The notes below the pieces were generated by a model. It had not been told where the DNA came from. It did not search any database and saw nothing but the letters and a program-made list of their open reading frames with translations. This document shows positions 59,165 to 64,000 of a stretch of 64,000 bases of DNA, one piece after another. Source of the stretch: Reticulitermes lucifugus (lineage: Eukaryota > Arthropoda > Insecta > Blattodea > Rhinotermitidae). The position numbers and the translations under genes were made by a program. Each line of letters begins with the position of its first letter. Within the stretch, counting starts at the first letter, position 1. The stretch spans positions 16,757 to 80,756 of the forward strand of contig JAKCWW010000679.1 of NCBI GenBank assembly GCA_026260175.1. Direction: 5' to 3'.

Positions 59165-59370
59165 TGTCTAACATAATCTGAAGTTCTCTCCTTTCTCTGC
59201 ACCAAATTGTTCCATTTCGCTATTACCTTTTACATTTTCTTCACTATTCTCTTCCTCTTTAGGTTTTTCGTAGTCCTCTTTTAAATTATCTCCTATCTCT
59301 TATTATTTTCCCTTTCATTATCTTCTGTTTTCTCCTCTTCCTTTTTCATATTCTTACACTTAAATGCCCT
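59165..59370. repeat. polypyrimidine tract
   Basis: About 200 bases dominated by C/T on the + strand (TTCTCTCCTTTCTCTGC, TCTCCTCTTCCTTTTTC). No gene. Confidence 0.6.
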
Positions 59371-59479
59371 GACGAACATAAGTATTCACTCTGAGCCAAA
59401 TTTGCATGAATAATGTAAACTAATGCACAGAAACTACAGCTTCAACAGTAGTGCTACAACATTGCAAAACGCTTCATCT

Positions 59480-59560
59480 GGCATTTGTTTCGTGATGACA
59501 ACTTACAAAGAAGTAAGCTGTCTCTGAGCTAAAAGACAGTGGTTCAATTCCAGCCGGGAC
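59480..59560 (+). repeat. tRNA-like SINE head, weak
   Basis: B box GGTTCAATTCC at 59541-59551 followed by AGCCGGGAC, as at the 3' end of a tRNA acceptor arm. The A box is poor. Possible old SINE head. Confidence 0.3.
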
Positions 59561-59569
59561 ATTATATTC

Positions 59570-60680
59570 TTTTCTTCTTTCGTGGTCGCTTGAATTTCAG
59601 GTTCATTTGACGATTTGGGGCAGAACTACAACTTTATACTTCACAAAATTAAAAGTTCGATACGTAGCGTATCTGTTTCAGACAGAATCAGATGTTCAGT
59701 CACGGACGCAATTTATTCAGCATAATTGCTTTTCGTTTGCAATTTAAGCTTTCTAAATATAATTACGACTGTCCATTTCTCTCAGCATTTCTGCTTAATT
59801 AAAAGCAACGATAAAAATTAGTCAACAAAACGTTTTTATGTGTGTTGTGCTAAACTTCGCGTACGGTTAGTTAGAAGTAAAAGCAGTGTGCGAGGTAATC
59901 AAGGGAAACAAATCAAATCGCTAATTACAATAACTCACAATAGAGACGCCACCCAGCCAGATAATAACTGAATTGAATACTAAGCTGGGTTTCCAAGCTC
60001 TAGCATGATATGTGCAACCTCACTCCCCATGGACACGCAAAATTGAATGTTCAAAATCACGAATCATGCAAACTAGTTGCCTTTTACCAAAGCCACTTGT
60101 AAGAATCTTAATAAAACTTGGCATTACATTGAAATTTAACGCACAACTCTTGAAAAGTCTTTCAGGAAGAAGTGCTGATATGAATGGAATCACGAACATA
60201 AGAAAACGAATTTACATAATAATAATAATACTTTTGAAAGTGCAGTATTTTTGCAATTCTTTTATATTGTGAACAAAGTTCTCAGTTTCTGTATTAACAG
60301 CAAGTTTCTTTTCCTGGTGCTGAATCTGCTTTCCACTTGCCATGCAATACTTATTTCTTTTTCCTAAAAATATGTTCTTTTCTTTCATTCATACATAGCT
60401 TTATTTTATGTTTTACAATGTTTTGAGCAGGTCCCTTTATGAATATGTTTCTGTCGTAAAAAATCTCTAATAGCTCTTACAGACCTTCCTAAATTTTAAT
60501 GCATACATATAGCCTAAAACTTAGAGGTTTTCGCCGCAGTGGTTTTTCTAGTGTATTGAGCATCATTATGCTAATTTATCGGAATTTATAGGTCTTCATA
60601 CATACAAGTGAGTCGCCGCCATTTACATTATTTGATTTTTGTTATGTATAATATTCTACTAGCGCTAAATTTTGTCCTTT
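59570..60680. other. no recognisable feature
   Basis: AT-rich, with a short TAA run near 60217-60230. Confidence 0.45.
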
Positions 60681-60689
60681 TTTCCCGTA

Positions 60690-60840
60690 AACAGTAGGCA
60701 CTTTACCCAGCCCAACCGGTCACCTGGCTAAGCTTTTAGTATTAGCCTTCTACCCGCTCCAACACGAGCCTCTTGTTTGTTGACAATGAGCCTCCTGCAG
60801 GGTTTGCCTTCCCTGCTCGGGGAAGTTCATACCCAGCGTT
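60690..60840. repeat. GC-richer insert, unclassified
   Basis: A compositionally distinct block (TTTACCCAGCCCAACCGG, CCTCCTGCAGGGTTTGCC, CCTGCTCGGGGAAG) inside AT-rich DNA. It looks like part of a transposon UTR but has no diagnostic structure. Confidence 0.3.
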
Positions 60841-60844
60841 TTCA

Positions 60845-61610
60845 GATGTGCGAAAGCAGGTGGTGACTTTGCAACTTTATGGGCGTATCGTGATTTAATT
60901 ACGTAATGGGATCTGCACTTATCATAACTTTCTTATTGAGGTGCTCATCCATGGATCAAACTGGAACCTCCCTGTAACTTAGACACAAGATCAAAGTAAT
61001 GCAGAGAAGATAATAGAAGACGTAATTCAAAAAGAATCCCCAAGTGTACCATGTGATAAGTACATTTCCTATATTACACGTGTGTACTCAGAGCGTAAGT
61101 TCTTAAGCAGCTCGTTTACTTCACTATTCTTACCCTTAGGTGTGAGAAGACAGTTTTACAGTACTCTAGTATTAGCTTCTTATCAAACTTCTTGTACGGT
61201 ATATGAATAATGCACCTCTATTATACTAAACACATTTGAAATTACATTAGTATAATTAAGTTTCAGTTGTCTTTAATGATGAAGGCACTTGCTAGACCAA
61301 ATGTCATAATACGGTTTTTGGACTTCGGCGTGAGACCTGGAGTTTCAGTTGCGCGCATTTGCAGGATTAAGGATGATATCATGCGTTGTTAAATCCAGAC
61401 TTCGACACTTGTTTAGACTCTACATGTTTGCTATCACATGCATTTACATATCTTGAGGACACACGTCCATGTCTGGTCCTCTTCTATCGTAAGGTTTTCC
61501 GTCTCGGGTCAGGAAAATCAGCTGTAAGCTCTCAGCCGGAAGTACGCTAGATTATCTCACAATACAAACAAGAAATAAATACTTTTTTTATTATCGTCAC
61601 CGTGCATTTT
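60845..61610. other. no recognisable feature
   Basis: AT-rich, nothing supportable. Confidence 0.45.
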
Positions 61611-61677
61611 CACTCTATTTTTTAAAAAACAACCAACCAATGCACATTAAGTGTTACTATTTATTTAGTTGACACTA

Positions 61678-61720
61678 CCCCTACATATGTTTCGATCATT
61701 GTCGGATCATCATCAGGAGG
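61678..61720 (-). ncRNA. type I hammerhead ribozyme (left arm, foldback 4)
   Basis: Minus strand: stem I CCTC pairs with GGGG (one wobble); core CTGATGA; stem II GATCC/TGATC around GACAA with one mismatch; GAAA; stem III CATATG; cleavage triplet GTA. Slightly weakened relative to the right-arm copy. Confidence 0.8.
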
Positions 61721-62143
61721 ACTTTCTATCAAGCTACAACTTTTCACACATCCACAAGTTCATGTGCTATCGTTTGCATTAAAGCTACTATTGGCCCTGT
61801 TACACTATGCAACCTCTAGGAAAAGGTTATGTTAAAATTGTAAAAACTGAGATACTGTATAGAATTCTAGAAAGTTGAAAGGTTAAAAAGTTAAAAGTTT
61901 TGTATCTATATTCACTTTGCTGGTACGATGACGGATGTTAAAAACAAAGTGAATATAGACACAAAACTTTTAACTTTTTAACCTTTCAACTTTCTAGAAT
62001 TTTATACAGTATCTCAGTTTTTACAATTTTAACATAACCTTTTCCTAGAGGTTGCATAGTGTAACAGGACCAATAGCAGCTTGAATGCAAACGATAGCAC
62101 ATGAACTTGTGGATGTGTGAAAAGTTGTAGCTTGATAGAAAGT

Positions 62144-62186
62144 CCCCCTGATGATGATCCGACAAGGATCGAAACATATGTAGGGG
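62144..62186 (+). ncRNA. type I hammerhead ribozyme (right arm, foldback 4)
   Basis: Stem I CCCC (62144-62147) pairs with GGGG (62183-62186). Core CTGATGA lies at 62148-62154, stem II GATCC/GGATC around GACAA, and GAAA at 62171-62174. Stem III is CATATG, with triplet GTA and predicted cleavage after 62182. All conserved core positions and all pairings are intact: the best ribozyme in the window. Minimal-stem-III hammerheads are known to work poorly as monomers and better as dimers, so a tandem or dimeric transcript might be required (inference). Confidence 0.92.
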
Positions 62187-62557
62187 TAGTGTCAACTAAA
62201 TAAATTAGTGACATTTAATGTGCATTGGTTGTTTAAAAAAAATAGAAATAAATAGTTTGCAAACTTAACTAACATATACCGGAAATCAAAAACTTATTTA
62301 AAGTGTAGAAATCAAAGCTTTTGTGTTTTATTACAATCGAATAGGCATTTGATGTTTGTAATAAAAAATAATGCACAAGAATATTACGAATCTAACTTGT
62401 GAAAAATTTCCTCTTGGTATACTCAGCAGGAAACCTGTCACAAGTAACAACACGTGGTACATTTTTATCTGTAGTAGGAATATTTAACCCTACAGGAAAA
62501 GAAAAGAAAAGGAACTTACTTTCACCTGTATATGCATATATAGTCCTATATGTGATG

Positions 62558-62840
62558 GTAAGGTAAAGGTAAAAGGTAAAGTTCTCCCTAGAACAGGCCA
62601 TGAAGGCCCAGAGAGGGAGTAGAGGTTTAGCTCTACTCTTTCTTTAACCCTGGAACTAGATGAGGGTGGGTGGCCAAGTCCACGCCCCGACCTCTTAACC
62701 CCCGTAAAAGAGACCCGGTACCCATTGTATAGGAGGCTGGGTGGGCCCCAGGGCCGGTCTAAACGTCTGCGAAAAATCTTGACCCCACCGGGATTCGATC
62801 CCCGGAACTTCCAGCCCGTAGCGAGTCGCTAAATTGGGAT
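62558..62840 (-). mobile_element. SINE-2, near full-length, minus strand
   Basis: Minus strand: A-box-like TTAGCGACTCGCTACGGGC near 62835, B box in GGGGATCGAATCCCGGTGGG, then a body containing CCCACCCAGCCTCCTATAC, GGGTCTCTTTTACGGGGG and AGAGCTAAACCTCTACTCCC, ending GGCCTGTTCTAGGGAGAAC. A (TTTACC)n-type tail is seen on the + strand as GGTAAAGGTAAAAGGTAAAG (62565-62580). A different family from SINE-1. Confidence 0.85.
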
Positions 62841-62844
62841 TTTT

Positions 62845-63250
62845 CCCATTTTTAATTGAACACCAGGATATGCAGGCGTAAGGAGGAATTTCGTTATAGC
62901 TCCAGCCATCCTAAACCTCGGCACTACTAGGTAGATGTAGGTGAGTTATAAACCATATATTTCTGCCGCTTTACCTCCGAGAAAGAGCCTCCTGTATCAA
63001 GTGTATGGGAGACTGTGTATGCCCCAGTGCCTCTCTGGACTCTCCGGAGAAGCCCAAACTCTCTTGTTCCCAGCTGGAGTCCAATTTGTTTATAAGCATA
63101 CGTACGAGTATACAGAACTTTCACTGAACTCTAGGACGCGATAAATCGCATTGCGTTTCACAGCTTCGTAATTACTGTTTCGATGAAATCAATTTAAATT
63201 TGCCAGAACTGGTAGTATGGTCAAATTTCGAGGGGAGGTAAAATAAACTT
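62845..63250. other. no recognisable feature
   Basis: Lies between two SINE-2 copies; nothing else recognised. Confidence 0.45.
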
Positions 63251-63251
63251 A

Positions 63252-63335
63252 GAGGAAAAGTAAAGTTTACCCTAGAACAGGCCATGAAACATCAGACGGG
63301 GAGTAGAAATATAGCTCTACATTTTCTTTAACGTC
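63252..63335 (-). mobile_element. SINE-2 3' fragment
   Basis: AGTAAAGTTTACCCTAGAAC, AGGCCATGAAACATCAGACG and GGGGAGTAGAAATATAGCTC match the 3' end of the neighbouring SINE-2 copy, in the same orientation. 5' truncated, no tRNA head. Confidence 0.8.
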
Positions 63336-63339
63336 AGGG

Positions 63340-64000
63340 CTATTAAGATGAAAAGAAAATTATTTAAAATACATTTTCTTTGGTGGTCCTAGACTTTTAT
63401 GTCCAAAAGTAGCCACCCAAAACCTTCTTTGATTTGGTCATGTTTTCGACTCCCACGTCAAAACGAAAGATTTTAATTCAAAATCAATAAATACGGACCT
63501 ACTGAATGTCCGCGTTTAGAAGTACTACGGATATGAAGGCGTTAATTTCGTTTGCAATATGTGGCTTCAGGTGAAATGGATCCAGGTGTCATAAATTTGT
63601 GAAAACACACATTATCATTTCCACTTCCCACAGCTTGACAAAAATGTGGTAAGAAGAAGGGGGAAGAAAACGACGAGGCTTCAAGTGCAGAGTGCAAGAA
63701 GTTCACGATACACTTATCGACATTTCTCAACTCGCTTCCGGCGAGAAGTGAGCATCAGGGCTCTCGAGGTCCCAACATCTGTGAAACTAATCTCAAGGGA
63801 CTCGGTTAAAAACGCTTCATCGTGCTTTTAAATGAGTGGCTGGTCGTTGACACGGAGACGAATACAAGAAGGCTGATAAAGATGAAATCGTGAAGGGGGT
63901 TAAGGTAAAAATAAGGGTAACGTTATGAAAACCGAACAACGGAAAACGAATGTATGACGGAAAGTAGTATGTTGATGGAGCGTGATAATGGCGATGCGGA
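63340..64000. other. no recognisable feature
   Basis: No gene or nameable repeat; short open frames only. Confidence 0.45.

Larger units (their letters stand above)
61618..62248. mobile_element. foldback element 4, near-perfect arms, two hammerheads
   Basis: Left arm about 61618-61919 and right arm 61945-62248 are almost perfect reverse complements around a 25-base loop (61920-61944). The inner 80 bases differ at only about two positions. The RNA or single strand would form a hairpin of about 300 base pairs. Each arm reads outward and carries a hammerhead near its outer end, followed by an arm end containing TTAATGTGCATTGGTTG. No coding capacity. Arm identity implies recent formation or ongoing gene conversion. 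Probably Penelope-derived (inference). Confidence 0.92.

Noticed and set aside
1-64000. CRISPR arrays, riboswitches, bacterial operons, viral genes
   Set aside because: None seen. The sequence has eukaryotic repeat structure throughout, and the spaced repeats present are minisatellites or dispersed transposons.

Overview
This looks like intergenic or intronic DNA from a large, repeat-rich insect nuclear genome. The sequence is AT-rich, and I found no intact protein-coding gene, rRNA, canonical tRNA, operon or CRISPR array. The longest open frames that mean anything belong to decayed transposable elements. The mix of tRNA-derived SINEs, several LINE lineages with short microsatellite tails, a pogo/Tigger-like DNA transposon and a hAT-type MITE fits an insect. 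From memory of similar repeats I would favour a polyneopteran such as a cockroach or termite; that is an inference, not a proof.

Layout. 1-11 kb: sparse, with three remnants of one LINE family (called LINE-A here), two tRNA-like SINE heads and a CA microsatellite. 11-19 kb: almost featureless, with a SINE-1 3' fragment, part of a dispersed repeat and one tRNA-like head. 19-33 kb: three inverted-repeat (foldback) elements (19.05-19.42, 26.34-26.68, 30.71-32.49 kb), most of whose arms carry hammerhead-ribozyme sequences, plus a full-length SINE-1 with target-site duplications and a LINE fragment. 33-43.4 kb: a minisatellite, more LINE-A, a hAT-like MITE nested in LINE-A, a LINE-B reverse-transcriptase pseudogene, and a SINE-1 split by an assembly gap. 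46.6-48.3 kb: a candidate pogo/Tigger element with degenerate terminal inverted repeats and a broken transposase gene. 48.7-56.2 kb: a minisatellite, two more LINE-B copies and another LINE type. 58.5-63.4 kb: a dispersed repeat, a SINE-1, the best foldback element (61.62-62.25 kb, near-perfect 300-bp arms) and two copies of a second SINE family.

The most interesting signal is the hammerhead/foldback set. Each arm reads from the centre outward and places the ribozyme near its outer end. Between elements the sequences of stem I and stem II differ while base pairing is kept, which is compensatory covariation. Hammerheads of this minimal-stem-III form are known from the pseudo-LTRs of Penelope-like retroelements, so these are probably Penelope-derived or ribozyme-bearing non-autonomous elements. 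No Penelope reverse transcriptase or GIY-YIG frame was seen here, so that assignment is inference.
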